Shown in pieces: positions 44,780 to 57,290 of a stretch of 64,000 nucleotides of DNA. Position 1 is the stretch's first letter, and each line of letters starts with the position of its first letter. This DNA comes from Paratinospora sagittata (lineage: Eukaryota > Streptophyta > Magnoliopsida > Ranunculales > Menispermaceae). The translations under genes were made by a program, and so were the position numbers. The notes below the pieces were generated by a model, which was given only the letters and a program-made list of their open reading frames with translations, searched no databases and was not told the origin of the DNA. The stretch lies in the NCBI GenBank assembly GCA_035771175.1, contig CM069594.1, positions 15,657,670-15,721,669 of the forward strand. Reading direction: 5' to 3'.

Positions 44780-47700
44780 TCAGCAGTTGGTGCTAGAAAA
44801 CAATTCAGGGTATTTTTGTTTAATTGTTGATTCTAGTTCCCATGTTGCTTCCTCTACGCCGTGGTGATCCCAGAGCACTTTCACAAGTGGTATGCTACGG
44901 CGCCGTAGTTCTTGAGTTTTTGTATCTAAAATCTGGATTGCTTTCTCCTGGTACGTATTTCCTTCCTCAACCCGAACCTCGACTAAAGGAATGATATGCG
45001 AAGGATCAGGACGATACTTGCGAAGCATAGATACGTGAAAAACGTCATGAACCTTAGGCATGGATGATGGAAGAGACAGACGATAAGCAAGTTTGCCAAT
45101 ACGTTCAATGATCGGAAATGGACCGATATATCGCGGGGAGAGCTTGCCTTTGATCCCAAAGCGTTTGACACCTCTTGTGGGCTGGACTTTCAGAAAAACA
45201 AAGTCCCCCTTATCAAATTCTAGAGGTTGTCGCCGCTTGTCAGCATAGCTCTTCTGTCGACTTTGTGCAACACGAAGCCGTTCCTTTACGAGTGTGATCT
45301 TTTCAGAAGTCTCTTGTACTAATTCAGGGCCTAACTGCGGTCGATCTGCCATATCTAACCAGCATATCGGAGATCTGCAAGGCCGACCATAGAGAGCCTC
45401 GTATGGTGCCATGCCGATACTAGTTTGGTAGCTGTTGTTGTATGCAAACTCGGCTAGATGTAAATACTTTGCCCATCCGTCATGAAAGTCCAAAATGCAG
45501 CATCGTAACATGTCTTCTAAGATTTGGATAAGCCGCTCTGACTGCCCATCAGTCTGAGGGTGGAAGGCTGTGCTCATAGTGATCTTAGATCCCATTCTAT
45601 GTTGGAAACTTTGCCAAAAGTTGGATGTGAATCGAGGGTCTCGATCAGAGACGATCGTGAGTGGTATTCCATGGAGGCGTACGATCTCTCTTTCATAGAG
45701 TTCGGCAAGTTTGGCGGGATTATCCGTGAACTTTATTGGCAAGAAGTGTGCCGACTTTGTAAGTCGGTCAATGATAACCCAGATAACATCTTGTCCTTTA
45801 TTATTTCGAGGTAAGGCTGTAACAAAATCCATTGCGATGTTCTCCCATTTCCATTCTCCAATAGATAACGGTTGGAGAAGGCCAGAGGGAAGTCTTCGTT
45901 CGGCCTTAACTTGCTGGCAAACAAGACATCGAGCAACGAAGTCTGCAATGGCCGTCTTCATTCCAGAAAACCAGAATTGTCGCTTGACATCCTGGTACAT
46001 CTTGTCACCCCCAGGATGCATAGCGTATCTCGAACAGTGCATCTCAGTAAGCACGTCTTTCCGAACCTCGGGATCGTTCGGAAGACAAAGACGTTTTTTA
46101 TAGAAAACGGCTCCGTCGTCAGAGACTGACCAATGAGGAAGGTCTTGCCCGCTGAGTAGAAGTTCGCGTTTCTCCATTAACATAGGGTCATTGGCTTGAG
46201 TAGCTGAAATCTTGCGAACAAGGTCAGAGGTAGCTGATAATTGAGAGAGTCGTGGTCTTGGTCCCTCTATGTTCAGTTGGAGGTTAAAGTTCTCCAACTC
46301 TGTAGCCAACTTTCCCATTTCATAGTTAAGAGTGCAAGCAACATAAGATTTTCTACTCAGGGCATCAGCCACAACATTGGCCTTTCCGGGATGGTACTGG
46401 AGTTGAAAGTCATAATCTTTCAAGAATTCCAACCATCGTCGTTGGCGGAGGTTAAGGTCTCGCTGAGTGTATATGTACTTAAGACTCTTGTGATCCGAGA
46501 AGACCTCAAAGCGTTCACCGTATAGGTAATGACGCCATAACTTTAGTGCAAATACGACAGCGGCAAGTTCCAAGTCATGCGTTGGGTAATTACCCTCATG
46601 AATCTTCAGTTGTCTGGACGCATATGCAACCACTTGGCCTTCTTGCATTAGCACGGCACCTAAGCCTTGGAGAGAGGCGTCGTTGTATAATGAAAATCCA
46701 ATTGCATTTCGTGGAGTGATAAGTACAGGTGCTGTCGTGAAGCGTTTTTTCAATTCCTGAAATGATGCTTCACAGGCGGAATTTCAGATAAAGCGCACGT
46801 CTTTTCGAGTGAGTTTGGTCATAGGTTCAGCAATCTTGGAGAAATCCTTGATGAAGCGTCTGTAATAGCCAGCCAAACCAAGAAAACTCCTAATCTGAGT
46901 AACAGTGGTAGGCTGCTTCCAGTTTAAGACGGCTTCAACCTTAGAAGGATCGACCTCAATGCCATTGCCTGAAACCACATGGCCGAGGAATTGAACTCTC
47001 TGCGCCCAAAATTCGCACTTACTCAACTTGGCATACAGTTGGTGTCTTTGTAAGGTCTGGAGGACGATCTTCAAATGTAGTTTATGGTCGTCTTCGGTTG
47101 AGGAATAGATCAAGATGTCGTCCACAAAAACCACCACAAATCGGTCTAAGTATAACCTGAATATGCGATTCATCAAATCCATGAATGCTGCAGGGGCATT
47201 TGTTAGGCCGAATGGCATAACTAAGAACTCGTAATGTCCGTACCGAGTTCTGAACGCTGTTTTGGTGATGTCCGACTCTCGGATCCGGAGTTGGTGATAA
47301 CCGGACCGTAAATCAATCTTAGAGAAGTATTTGGCATCTCTAAGTTGGTCGAACAAGTCATCGATCCTGGGTAACGGATATCTGTTCTTGATGGTGACGT
47401 TATTCAACTTGCGCTAGTCGATGCAAAGTCGTAACGAACCATCCTTTTTGCGAACAAACAGAACTGGAGCGCCCCAGGGTGATGAACTCTTTCGGATGAA
47501 GCCAGTACTCTCTAATTCCTTAAGTTGTTTGTCTAATTCGACCAGTTCAACATTGGACATTCTATATGGTGGAATTGAGATAGGCCCTGTCCCAGGTATG
47601 AGGTTGATCTCAAACTGTTGGGAATTCAGATACGACCGGAACATCGCGTACTTCGGGAGGGTACAGAGCCGGTGATTCAATGTCGTTACCAAGAGACAAC

Positions 47701-49454
47701 GCTCGAAGTTGTGACTTGAGAAGGGCAACTGTTGATTTTTGTATCCAATGCCTTGTCCCCTGAATCTTAACAAACTCTCCTGTAGGCAAAGTTAACTGAA
47801 CTTGCTTGTTCATACAGTCGATCTTTGCATTCAGTGGTGCTAGCCAGTCCATGCCGAGGATGATGTCGAAGTCTTCAAAATCCATTACAAAAAGGTCGGC
47901 ATATATTATCTGGTCAGACATTCGAAGCTCACATCGAGAGCACTGCAAAGTCACGTCAGTACCCGATCCGAACGGTGATGTGACATGGAGTGTGATGTTT
48001 GTGGGTTCAGGATGCAGGCCTAAATGTCTTACCAATGCTGATGAGATAAAAGAATGCGTAGCACCTGAATCAAACAAAACATGCACCATTGTATTGAACA
48101 AAGGAAAGGTACCTTCGACGACATTATTGTCTGGGAGGGGTTGGTGAGCGATGGCATATGCTCTGCCCTGATTCCGTGGACCCTGGTTCTGCTGGGTCTG
48201 CCTGGGTTGGGCATTAGCAGCAGGTGGTGCTTGTTGGACTGGAATAGCAGGAATAGGTTGCTGAAGGTGCGGACAAAGATGTTTCACATGGCCCTTCTGG
48301 CCGCAGTTGTAACAAGTCGGCCTGTACGGCTGATGGTTTTGCTGGCCATTCTGATTATTGTGCTGGCCTTGTTGATTGTGGTGTCGGCCACCACCTCTGC
48401 CATTGCCGTTGCTACGGCCACCTCGTCCATAACGACCGCCACGGCCATGATTTCGAAAACCCTGGTGGTTAGAGTTAAAAGGTTCAGCCGCAGGTGTTGT
48501 GGCTTCATTCGTCGAAACCGGGGCTGGGAGGGCTGGGTTGTGATTGTAGTAGGGCTTTTTCCTGTTGCCCTGTTGTGTGCCTTGTTGGAAAAATGTGGCA
48601 GGCCGTTTGCCCTTATTCAGTCGCTGTTCTTGTAAGAGCTTCTCTTGTTCAAAGCTCATGGCCTTGTCAACAACCTCCTTGTAAATCTTGATGTCCAAGA
48701 TCGATAAGGCTTGCCGAATGTCATGGCGAAGGCCATTATAAAATTTCTCGGACTTATCTCGCTCCGTTGAGATGGTGGAGAGAGAGTAGACAGATAATTC
48801 TTTGAATTTTCCAGCATATTCTCTGACGGTCATGGTGCCCTGATATAACTTAGCAAAGTCCTGGCGCTTCTGCTTTGTCACCGCGCTGGGAAAATATTCA
48901 TCAATAAACATTGACTCAAACTGTTGCCAAGTCATATCTGCTATATTAACCCGTGGGTCTTCTTTCACTGTGAGCCACCATTTGTTTGTGCCACCAACAA
49001 GTTGGTAAGTTGCTAGTGGAATTTTGCGAGTCTCATCGACTCCCATTGCATCAAGAGCCTTCTTTGACTCATCTAGCCACTTTTGCACCTCATCAGGATC
49101 AATGGTGCCATCGAAAGTAAGAGGTTGTAGTCGCTTGTATTTAGTAATCTGATCGGTTTGAGCTTCCGACCCAAATTTTATAGGTGCTTGTACCGTGGCA
49201 ACCTGACTGGCTGCAGTCTCACGAACGGCAGTTTGAACAGTGACCTTCATCGCCTCAATAAATCCAGCGAAGAAGGTTTCAATGCTTGAAGGCATGGCAA
49301 AGGGTGCGGGTGGTGGTGGTATTGCCTGCCCAGATGTAGTGGCAGTGTCGGGGGTGGCCTGTGCTGTTGTCGGAGGCGGCGGTTCCTGAATCTCAGGAGG
49401 TGCCTCAACTGTGGGACGAACAGTACGTGGTCTTCCTCTCTTCCTGGTTTGCAT
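44780..49454 (-). pseudogene. Gag-pol polyprotein with three disabling lesions (element 3)
   Basis: It starts at ATG 49454 with the same KRGRPR N-terminus, Gag, CCHC knuckle and protease. Lesions in element order: (1) a 47-bp deletion at about 47612-47615, between protease and RT, joined at TTT microhomology and shifting the frame; (2) TAT to TAG at 47414-47416, replacing the Tyr of the RT motif CIDYRKL; (3) TGG to TGA at 46784-46786, replacing the Trp after VRFI between RT and RNase H. Downstream, RNase H, integrase and the chromodomain are open to the normal end at 44780. RT keeps FVDDIL on the open piece 46784-47407. No functional Pol can be made. Confidence 0.94.
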
Positions 49455-49461
49455 TTTCTCA

Positions 49462-49485
49462 CTGGCAAGGAGAAAAGAAAACCAA
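49462..49485 (-). promoter_or_regulatory. Candidate 3' splice site before gag (element 3)
   Basis: On the minus strand CTTTTCTCCTTGCCAG, then TGAGAAA and the gag ATG. Same as in elements 1 and 4. Confidence 0.55.
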
Positions 49486-50234
49486 GATTAAGAAACTGTA
49501 GGCAAGTATAATGTTATAGTATGCTCAGCAACAATTTCGAGAGTACTGTAATATTAAAATCACCTATTTTTCTAAGTAGAGTGTAAAGTTGTTGTTGAGG
49601 AATCAAAGAATCTTATATATCTCGCATGTGTGGCCATGGTGTAAAAACAAACAAGGTTAGAATGTCTATATAATAAGTAGAAAACTTTGCAAGTATGTAA
49701 AATGATTTTGTTTTGGTGTTCGTGAACATACATATATTTCATTGAAAATCCATACGAGTCATAAGAATTCTAAGATTTGCCTCGGTAAATAGCCTGAGCG
49801 AACGTTCTATCGCAATCTTATGCATTCATACGCTTACGCTTAGTCTGTTCAATTATTATCCAAGTTCATATGTCCCATACCACATGAAGTCAGTAATAAG
49901 GGTGGAAACCAAGTTAAGTTGTATGAACACGGTGTCTAAAAACATTGGCTGAATAGAAGTTCACTAATAGTATCGTCCAAATTTACTCGTCCCATACCGT
50001 GTAAACTTAGTGATAATATTAGTAATGCAACTTTCTCCAAATGTTTCTTTTCACACAAGGTCATGGGTTTTCTTACTTCCACATTTTATTTAGTATCATC
50101 CAATTTTGTTGTGTCCCATACCACTCCAAAGTTAGTGATACAAAAGAAAGAATGGTTGTAAGTCGGCCCACCAAAGATAGTCTTAAACAAAACATTTCAT
50201 TCATATATAATAGAAAAATTTACATTGCCAGTAA
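49486..50234 (-). other. Spacer between extra ORF and gag (element 3)
   Basis: Homologous to 11409-12152 in element 1, including the GGTATGGGAC repeats (read as GTCCCATACC on the plus strand near 49870, 49990 and 50114). No gene. Confidence 0.7.
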
Positions 50235-51827
50235 TCAATTTTGACGTTCTTGCGTACCACCATTTCTTCGAGATCTACTGTTATGTACAGAATGACGACT
50301 AACAGAAGGTTGAGAGTTTGCGCGCTCTGCGTTGGAGTTTTGCAAACGAGTTAATACATGATTGGGGCTCGCTTTCAGTGCAGCAATATTGGATGCCATT
50401 TCATCTAACCGTTCAAGTAGGTTAGTCGGTTGTCCCATTGGTGGTTGATGGGTTGGTTGTCTCGTAGGTGAAGGGTAGGCCATAGGCATTGGAGGAAAGT
50501 ATTGGTTGTATGGGTGATTCATAGGTGGAACGTAGTTGTATTGATTGTGCGGAGATCCCCTAACCGGAACCCCTTGGATAATTTGGTTTGTTTGAGATGA
50601 AAAAGTTGGGAACAATGGGCTCATTGGAATGTTGGGTCCTCCAAGATTTGGTGAGGCCCAGTACGGTTGTTGTTGGTTTACAGCAACTTGTGGAACGGGC
50701 TGATACTGTACCGCAGAAGGTGGAACTCTTTGGTACGAAGTGTTGCCTTGAGTTTGTACGTTCCAAGTTGGTGGATTTGCTTGTGGACCTTGTCTATCAT
50801 GACTTTGTAGTGGCGAATTTAGTGTGGCATATAATTCTTCGTCAGTAAGTGGTGGATCAATTGGATCAGTATTCAGGGCTGGGTTTGATGTAGGATTGGG
50901 ATTTGAATCATTATTTGGGCCGTCTCTGACAGGCATCTTGCGTCGACATTTGCGAAGGCAACGCCCGTGCTTGTCCCTCATTCTTTCGGCAATTCTGTTT
51001 GTCGTGCCGAATACCTCTTCGTCAGTTACCCCTCCACTTGTGCCATAGGTCTTGAAGATAGAGGATGCTGTAACTGGTTCAGTGATCAGCTTTGACGTTC
51101 CATCGAAAGTGTCAACGTTGGCCTCGTGAAGTATCCTCATAATCAAGATTCCGTAGCCGAGGAATTCCTTTTTTAAAGGGTTTTGAATCACTCTCAACAT
51201 TTGTTGGATGATGATGTGTGGTAGAGAGACTTTTATGTTCTTCTCTATGCAATACAGCACAAGGAGTTGGGCCCTTGACATAGTGCCCCTAGTGCCCCTT
51301 TCTGGCAAGATGTTGCCGTATACAATCTTTCTGAGGCCGACAAGAGATGGCTTAAGATGATTGTTTGGAAGGTTGGTGTATGTTGATTGAGTGTATGGCT
51401 CTTTGGCGAGGGAATTGAACAGTTGTGCATTAGATTCTGCGATCGCCGCAACTGTCTGGGGGTCATGTGGATCAATAATCAGTTCCTCAATCGGAATCTC
51501 CAAAAGGCGAGCAATAATCGCGATATTGATAGGAATTGTCGTTCCCATGATTGTTGTCTCTAAGTGAGGGCTGATCGGATCTCCGTGAAGTCCCACGTAA
51601 TTCATGGCTTCATAGAAGGATCTAACCAAGTTGTAAGAGACTTGACCCTCGACTTTGGTTATATTTAACCAATCCAGTGTTGCGAGTTTGTCATGAAGGA
51701 TCGGACGGAGGCGGAGATCGCTATTGTCGATGCTCCTCATGGTCACAATCTCTCTTTTGGACAATTCCGTTAGTCTAGTGGGAATTGGTTCCCTACTAGT
51801 AGAAGTTGTTCCCTCCCTTGAGGTCAT
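50235..51827 (-). CDS. Extra retrotransposon ORF upstream of gag, intact (element 3)
   Basis: 530 codons from ATG 51827 (complement), the same length and layout as 9816-11408. It has the putative plant transposon protein-like N-terminal region (NLVRSFYEAMNYVGL, TTIMGTTIPIN, IARLLEIP), the basic cluster KHGRCLRKCRRK, the Pro/Asn/Gln-rich middle, the LLERLDEMASNIAALK helix and an Arg-rich tail. The frame is open upstream to a GTG, but the ATG follows the splice acceptor by 7 bp and fits eukaryotic initiation. This ORF is undamaged while the neighbouring gag-pol has three lesions. Differences from the element 1 protein are scattered substitutions. Function unknown. Confidence 0.8.
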   Translation of the reverse strand: MTSREGTTSTSREPIPTRLTELSKREIVTMRSIDNSDLRLRPILHDKLATLDWLNITKVEGQVSYNLVRSFYEAMNYVGLHGDPISPHLETTIMGTTIPINIAIIARLLEIPIEELIIDPHDPQTVAAIAESNAQLFNSLAKEPYTQSTYTNLPNNHLKPSLVGLRKIVYGNILPERGTRGTMSRAQLLVLYCIEKNIKVSLPHIIIQQMLRVIQNPLKKEFLGYGILIMRILHEANVDTFDGTSKLITEPVTASSIFKTYGTSGGVTDEEVFGTTNRIAERMRDKHGRCLRKCRRKMPVRDGPNNDSNPNPTSNPALNTDPIDPPLTDEELYATLNSPLQSHDRQGPQANPPTWNVQTQGNTSYQRVPPSAVQYQPVPQVAVNQQQPYWASPNLGGPNIPMSPLFPTFSSQTNQIIQGVPVRGSPHNQYNYVPPMNHPYNQYFPPMPMAYPSPTRQPTHQPPMGQPTNLLERLDEMASNIAALKASPNHVLTRLQNSNAERANSQPSVSRHSVHNSRSRRNGGTQERQN

Positions 51828-51834
51828 TCTTTTG

Positions 51835-51850
51835 CTGAAAGGAAAATAAA
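51835..51850 (-). promoter_or_regulatory. Candidate 3' splice site before the extra ORF (element 3)
   Basis: On the minus strand TTTATTTTCCTTTCAG|CAAAAGAATG. Identical tract to element 1. Confidence 0.58.
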
Positions 51851-52448
51851 TTTGTGTGAAAGACACAAAATATATTCCTAATATTTTTAAGAGTTATGCC
51901 TTGTCTTCTAGACATTATTTTCGAGTTTTCTGTTGATGTTTATGACATCATGAAATTTTCTTCATTAGTGATTTGATGCATATATGTCGTATTCACCTAT
52001 GAATGTATAGACATATCTCATCATAATTATATATATAGTTTTCATAAAGCAACTATATATATATATATATATTTTTAAAATTTAGACTATATAAAAATCA
52101 TATATAGTTATTTTTAATCTTAACTATATATAGAAGTCATATATATATATAGTTTTAGATATATCAAAATTTTTTTTTTTTTTTTTTTTTTTTTCGAATA
52201 AATAATTTTCGAAAAATAATTTTTTTTTTTTTTTTTTTTTTTTCGAATAAATAATTTTTGAAAAATAAATTTTTTTTTATTTTTTATTTTTTATTTTATA
52301 CGTACCTCATATACTCTAATGTATATAGATACATATATTCAATAATAACTACGCATATAGTTTCTAATAAATTATGACTATATGTATATTTAAATCAATT
52401 ATAGTTTCTTTCCCTAATTTGGTGGACTTGGTGGGCCGTGGACCGTAC
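51851..52448 (-). other. Leader of element 3: A/T-rich, no gene
   Basis: TATATA-rich, with long T-runs on the plus strand (52170-52194, 52220-52243) bounded by TTCGAA-like units, and one copy of the TCTATACATTCAT-type repeat. It is shorter than in element 1. Confidence 0.72.
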
Positions 52449-52460
52449 GCTCTGATACCA
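52449..52460 (-). promoter_or_regulatory. Primer-binding site, initiator tRNA-Met (element 3)
   Basis: The plus strand reads GCTCTGATACCA, the complement of TGGTATCAGAGC, 5 bp inside the LTR. Confidence 0.93.
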
Positions 52461-52465
52461 TTAAA

Positions 52466-53787
52466 TGTCACACCCCGCCCGGACGCGCCTAAACCGGCGG
52501 TACACTCTCGGACGGGGCGTGCATTTGGAACAATCATAATGGTAATAACAGAGTGCGCAGCGGAAATACAGTACACAGTACAAATCTGATTTCATATAAT
52601 TCAGAATATTTTTGTACATAAAATGGTCAAGGGAACATACTCCCAAAATCCCAATGATTCATACAAAGGGTACAAAATGTGGGCCCCATAACCTGCACCC
52701 AGTCCACCCTAATTTCCTGTGAAAGATTTGATAATATTGGAGTGAGCTTAACGCGCTCAGTGGGTAAATAGTGCATGAGTATAACAATTAATAAAGCATA
52801 CTTCAATATCAAATATCTTAAATACACATGTAAGCATCATAATCAATCAATATGTATGTATGCATGACACCGTCACGTACTAATGGTTTGATGAGCGTAC
52901 ATCGCCTGAGTTCACGTACTGGTGTCCTTCCCCGGCGTAGCCAGGTTCACATGTACGTCCCTCCTCAGGAACGATGCTCTGGATTCACGTGCTGATGTCC
53001 CTCCCCGGCGTAGCCAGGTTCACATGTACGTCCCTCTCCAGAGAAATATAATGAATAGTGAGCAATGCTTCTAACTATTCTATGAGTCATAAACCATATA
53101 CGTCCCTAGGTGGTGATATGTATGATGCCAATGCATGAACTAGTCTAGTCTACTGGTCTGGTCTTTTCTTGACATTTAGACTGACTTTGGCAACGTCTAG
53201 TGATCCTTATCAGGGTCGGTATCACGACGTGCAAGGTTAAGCCATTATATGACATAATGCAGTGTAAATGAATAGTAGACATAATAATAATTGAATGTAA
53301 ACTTTAATAAAAGTTATGAAACACGCAAACCTATGTTTCGTTCCCCACCTTCAGATCTGGTGCTTTTCTCCGGACGGAACTTCGTTGCACCGCTTTCAGA
53401 TCTGGCGCTCTCCTCCGGACAGAAATTTGTTGCACCGCACCGGGAGTCTCAAAGACTAAAAACTTAGAATGCGTAGAAAGGAGAAGAAAAATCACAAGAG
53501 AAGGTGATTTGGTGTGAGAAATGAGAAATGAGGAGGTTTCTTATATAGAGATTTTGTGCGCCTGAACGTTCTGGCAGGCGCCTGAACGTTCTGGCAGGCG
53601 TCTGAACGTTCTGGCAGGCGCCTGAACGTTCTGGCATGGCGCCTGAACGTTCTGGCAGGCGCCTGAACGTTCTGGCAGGCGCCTGAACGTTCTGGCATGG
53701 CGCCTGAACGTTCTGGCAGCCGCCTGAACGTTCTGGCAGGCGCCTGAACGTTCGGGCGTTGCCCAAATAGTAAAAATTTCAAATAGT

Positions 53788-53823
<36 letters not shown>

Positions 53824-53842
53824 TGAAATACAGGGTATTACA
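52466..53842 (-). repeat. Element 3 5' LTR (1377 bp)
   Basis: Near-identical to 43321-44544 except for minisatellite size, T-run length and single substitutions such as ACGTACTGA/ACGTGCTGA and TCTGGTGC/TCTGGCGC. The TATA box complement is at 53540-53547. Confidence 0.95.
53558..53757 (-). repeat. U3 minisatellite, 10 units (element 3 5' LTR)
   Basis: Ten AACGTT cores with two 21-bp GGCATGGCGCC junctions and single-base variants (GGCGTCTG, GGCAGCCGCC). Confidence 0.93.
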
Positions 53843-53847
53843 TAAAA
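53843..53847. repeat. Target-site duplication of element 3, right copy (TAAAA)
   Basis: Identical to 43316-43320. Confidence 0.95.
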
Positions 53848-56800
53848 ACAATTGATTGATTTGTTTTTTTGAATTCTATGTTTTGGCATGATAAAATAAA
53901 TAAGTGGAATTGATTTGGATATGAGGATATATCTTATAGCTTGGATGTTCATTTGGCATATATTTTACAGGTTTTCAAAATCCTTTTTGCTGAAAATACA
54001 AAGGAGACTATCATTTTTTTTTTGTTGAAAGCCTAGAGATTACATGAAACTGCTCCATTTACTGGAAGAAAGAAAGTGATTGTTCTTCTCTTCCTTATAT
54101 AATGAATTATTGAACTTACTTATGATTAAAATTAAATCACTTTTACATCAAGAATGTAATGGTTGTGGTGTTGAAACTTGGGGCAGATTTTTGCCCAGTT
54201 GCCAATCAAAGGCAAGACTTTTTTATGATTATATTAATTTTATGCTTGAATTAGTAAAAACAATTGATTGATTTGTTTTTGAATTCTATGTTTTGGCATC
54301 ATAAAAGAAATCAGTGGAATTGATTTGGATATGAGGATATATCTTATAGCTTGGATGTTCATTTGCATATATTTTACAGGTTTTCAAAATCCTTTTTGCT
54401 GAAAATACAAAGGAGACTATCATTTTTATGTTGTTGAAAGCCTAGAGATGACATGAAACTGCTCCATTTACTGGAAGAAAGAAAGTGATTGTTCTTCTCT
54501 TCCTTATATAACGAATCATTGAACTTACTTATGATTAAAATTAAATCACTTTTACATCAAGAATGTAATGGTTATGGTATTGAAACTTGGGGCAGATTTT
54601 TGCTCAGTTGCCAATCAAAGGCATGACTTTTCTATGATTATATCAATTTTTTGCTTGAATTAGTAAAAACAATTGATTGATTTGTTTTTGTATTCTATGA
54701 TTTGGCATGATAAAATAAATCAATGGAATTGACTTGGATATGAGGATATATATATTATAGGTTGGATGTTCATTAGGCATATGTTTTACAGGTTTTGAAA
54801 ATCCTTTTTGCAGAAAATATAAAGGAGACTCTCATTTTTTTTTCTTGGAAGCCTGGAGATTACATGAAACTGCTCCATTTACTGTAAGAAAGAAAGTGAT
54901 TGTTCTTCTCTTCCTTATATAATGAATTATTGAACTTACTTATGATTAAAATTAAATCACTTTTACATCAAGAATGTAATGGTTACGGTGTTGAAACTTG
55001 GGGCAGATTTTTGCTCAGTTGCCAATCAAAGGCATGACTTTTCTATGATTATATCAATTTTATGCTTGAATTAGTAAAACAATTGATTGATTTGTTTTTG
55101 TATTCTATGTTTTGACATGATAAAATAAATCAATGGAATTGATTTGGATCTGAGGATATATCTTATAGGTTGGATGTTCATTAGGCATATATTTTACAGG
55201 TTTTCAAAATCCTTTTTGCTGAAAATACAAAGGAGACTAACATTTTTTTTTGTTGAAAGTCTGGAGATTACATGAAACTGCTCCATTTACTAGAAGAAAG
55301 AAAGTGATTGTTCTTCTTTTCCTTCTATAATGAATTATTGAACTTAATTATAATTAAAATTAAATCACTTTTACATCAAGAATGTAATGGTTATGGTGTT
55401 AAAACTTGGGGCAGATTTTTGCCCAGTTGCCAATCAAAGGCATGACTTTTCTATGATTATATTAATTTTATGCTTGAATTAGTAAAAACAAGTGATTAAT
55501 TTGTTTTTGTATTCTATGTTTTGGCATGATAAAATAAATCAATGGGATTGATTTGGATATGAGGATATATCTTATAGGTTGGATGTTCATTAGGCATATA
55601 TTTTACAGGTTTCAAAATCCTTTTTGTTGGAAATACAAATGAGACTCTATCATTTTTTTTTTGAAGGCCTAGAGATTACGTGAAACTGCTCCATTTACTG
55701 GAAGAAAGAAAGTGATTGTTCTTCTTTTCCTTCTGTAATGAATTATTGAACTTACTTATGATTAAAATTAAATCACTTTTACATCAAGAATGTAATGGTT
55801 ATGGTGTTGGAACTTGGGGCAGATTTTTGCCAAGTTGCCAATCAAAAGCATGACTTTTCTATGATTATATTAATTTTATGCTTGAATTAGTAAAAACAAT
55901 TGATTGATTTGTTTTTGTATTCTATGTTTTGGCATCATAAAAGAAATCAATGGAATTGATTTGGATATGAGGATATATCTTACAGGTTTGATGTTCATTA
56001 GGCATATATTTTACAGGTTTTCAAAAACATTTTTGCTGAAAATACAAAGGAGACTCTATCATATTTTTTTGTTGAAAGCCTAGAGATTACATGAAACTGC
56101 TCCATTTACTAGAAGAAAGAAAGTGATTGTTATTCTTTTCCTACTATAATGAATTATTGAACTTACTTATGATTAAAATTAAATCACTTTTACATCAAGA
56201 ATGTAATGGTTACGGTGTTGAAACTTGGGGTAGATTTTTGCTCAGTTGCCAATCGAAGGCATGGCTTTTCCATAATTATATTAATTTTACGCTTGAATTA
56301 GTAAAAACAATTGATTGATTTGTTTTTTTGAATTTTATGTTTTGGCATAATAAAATAAATAAATGGAATTGATTTGGGTATGAGGATATATCTTATAGCT
56401 TGGATGTTCATTTGGCATATATTTTACAGGTTTTCAAAATCCTTTTTGCTGAAAATACAAAGGAGACTATCATTTTTTTTTTGTTGAAAGCCCCGAGATT
56501 ACATGAAACTGCTCCATTTACTGGAAGAAAGAAAGTGATTGTTCTTCTCTTCCTTATATAATGAATTATTGAACTTACTTATGACTAAAATTAAATCACT
56601 TTTACATCAAGAATGCAATGGTTATGGTGTTGAAACTTGGGGCAGATTTTTGCCCAGTTGCCAATCAAAGGCATGACTTTTCTATGATTATATTAATTTT
56701 ATGCTTGAATTAGTAAAAAAAATTGATTGATTTGTTTTTGTATTCTATGTTTTGGCATGATAAAATAAATCAATGGAATAGATTTGGATATGAGGATATA

Positions 56801-57285
56801 TCTTATAGGTTGGATGTTCATTAGGCATATATTTTACAGGTTTCAAAATCCTTTTTGTTAAAAATACAAATTAGACTCTATCATTTTTTTTTTTTGAAAG
56901 CCTAGAGATTACATGAAACTGCTCCATTTACTGGAAGAAACAAAGTGATTGTTCTTCTTTTCCTTCTATAATGAATTATTGAACTTACTTATGATTAAAA
57001 TTAAATCACTTTTACATCAACAATGTAATGGTTACGGTGTTGAAACTTGGGGCAGATTTTTGCTCAGTTGCCAATCAAAGGCATGACTTTTCTATGATTA
57101 TATCAATTTTATGCTTGAATTAGTAAAAACAATTGATTGATTTGTTTTTGTATTCTATGTTTTAGCATGATAAAATAAATCAATGGAATTGATTTGGATA
57201 TGAGGATATATCTTATAGGTTGGATGTTCATTAGGCATATATTTTACAGGTTTCAAAAACCTTTTTGTTGGAAATACAAATGAGA
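53848..57285. repeat. Satellite array 4, diverged monomers
   Basis: About 8.4 monomers of about 410 bp (marks near 54098, 54508, 54920, 55327, 55736, 56147, 56558 and 56968). The monomer at about 54508 shares rare variants with 38237 in array 3 (ATAACGAATCATTG, TGCAGAAAATATAAAGG, GACTCTCAT). Array 3 continues into this one across element 3. No gene. Confidence 0.93.
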
Positions 57286-57290
57286 CTCTA
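57286..57290. repeat. Probable target-site duplication of element 4 (CTCTA), one side only
   Basis: The five satellite bases next to the LTR terminus. The partner copy lies beyond the right edge of the window. Confidence 0.6.

Larger units (their letters stand above)
43321..53842 (-). mobile_element. Element 3: complete element on the minus strand, gag-pol inactivated
   Basis: 10,522 bp with both LTRs, PBS, intact extra ORF, polypurine tract and a perfect 5-bp target duplication. Apart from the minisatellite and T-run length I noticed only about two substitutions between its LTRs, so it is fairly young. Even so, gag-pol carries a 47-bp deletion and two nonsense changes. It may be mobilised only in trans by an intact relative such as element 4. 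Confidence 0.95.
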
